Positions 63,535-64,000 of a DNA stretch of 64,000 bases are shown here, piece by piece; positions within the stretch are counted from its first letter, which is position 1, and each line of letters starts with the position of its first letter. Source of the DNA: Epithemia pelagica. Taxonomy: Eukaryota > Bacillariophyta > Bacillariophyceae > Surirellales > Surirellaceae. The position numbers were made by a program, and so were the translations under genes. The stretch is from contig OX337232.1 in the NCBI GenBank assembly GCA_946965045.2, positions 2,542,001 to 2,606,000 on the forward strand. The letters are read 5' to 3'. Under the pieces are notes generated by a model, which worked only from the letters and a program-made list of their open reading frames with translations, was not told where the DNA came from and ran no database searches.

Positions 63535-64000
63535 AAGGCCGAAATCGATGTCTGTGAAAAGTTGTCGTGTCCTTGGTTACAACATCAGCTGGTCTTGCAA
63601 GCAAGGGTGGATGATATTGCGCGAAGACCATCAGTTGTTGCCGTCTCCAATGATGATTGATGTGCCAGTGGCGTCACTTCCAGTACTCCGGTCTGTTCCC
63701 AGTTGCCATACCATAACGAGTACCCTCAAGACCTTATCGTGACGGGAAAGGGACTGTCCTCTTCGTTTCTCGTGGTTGACTTCTCGCGCTATGTTCTCGT
63801 GAGAATAAATAAAGCTCGAACGTCCTTCCCACCTTTGTTTGAGTAAACAATGTGGAGAAGACATGATTTTTGTTAGACCACACCGCATGGCCCATTGTCC
63901 ACGGTGTTCTTGGAAAACCTTGTCAACTTAGACCTATAAACACTGCTGCTTACAAATCCTATCAAAAATGCAGTTACCGATCACCGATCTATTGCTATGG
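63535..64000. other. No gene recognised
   Basis: Rest of the duplicated unit (to ~63745) and unique flank. Confidence 0.4.

Larger units (their letters stand above)
62405..63745. repeat. Tandem duplication, unit about 713 bp
   Basis: The ATG regions (62522, 63235) are 713 bp apart. Upstream words and the downstream stretch (aagggtggatg; ccggtctgt) recur in the same order. Divergence is moderate with several indels. Confidence 0.75.

Noticed and set aside
1-64000. tRNA or rRNA genes
   Set aside because: No cloverleaf with recognisable A/B boxes or ribosomal RNA sequence was noticed by eye; a tRNA search program would be decisive.

Overview
The window reads as nuclear DNA of a photosynthetic stramenopile, most likely a diatom. 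The support is: (i) three different Ty1/Copia lineages plus many small terminal-inverted-repeat (TIR) elements; (ii) presequences in which a signal peptide is followed directly by F or W at the predicted cleavage site, the diatom plastid-import pattern (14737, 50156, 51471); (iii) mostly intronless, Ser/Asn/Asp-rich proteins; (iv) one clear 77-bp GT-AG intron (49089-49165). The species cannot be fixed from sequence alone.

Layout. 1-3172: gene-poor, with small TIR elements (D 347-781, B1 ~1250-1497, A1 1547-2819). 3173-9121: complete minus-strand Copia-1 with 5-bp target duplication, inserted 75 bp upstream of a hypothetical gene (9196-10482). 11460-18946: host block with an ER-type histidine phosphatase ending in KDEL, a divergent pair (tyrosine-phosphatase-like / plastid protein), an MTD1-like methylenetetrahydrofolate dehydrogenase and a Crinkler/RHS-like P-loop protein. 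19197-45134: a 25.9-kb segment bounded by ~180-bp inverted repeats of the A family. It holds a kelch gene, complete Copia-2, a glutaredoxin-like gene with an in-frame TGA, truncated Copia-3, a large secreted protein, P-loop NTPase copies, a polynucleotide kinase/phosphatase fused to an aldo-keto reductase, and gene relics. 45135-46046: rest of element B2, split by the A segment and carrying element C. 46389-64000: a second host block with a coiled-coil protein, a double-MIT protein, two plastid proteins, a methyltransferase broken by TGA, a broken sodium/solute symporter, an organellar Der/EngA GTPase and a duplicated small membrane protein.

Most striking observations. Copia-1 and Copia-3 belong to one lineage but are very divergent. 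In both, the 14 nt directly after the 5' LTR are complementary to a segment inside that LTR, and the sequences differ while pairing is kept. This suggests Tf1-like self-priming in a Copia element. Both also carry an extra coiled-coil ORF before gag that ends at or within 2 nt of the gag ATG, and both encode the Pol tail inside the LTR. Elements A and B keep hairpin architectures whose stem sequences differ completely between copies.
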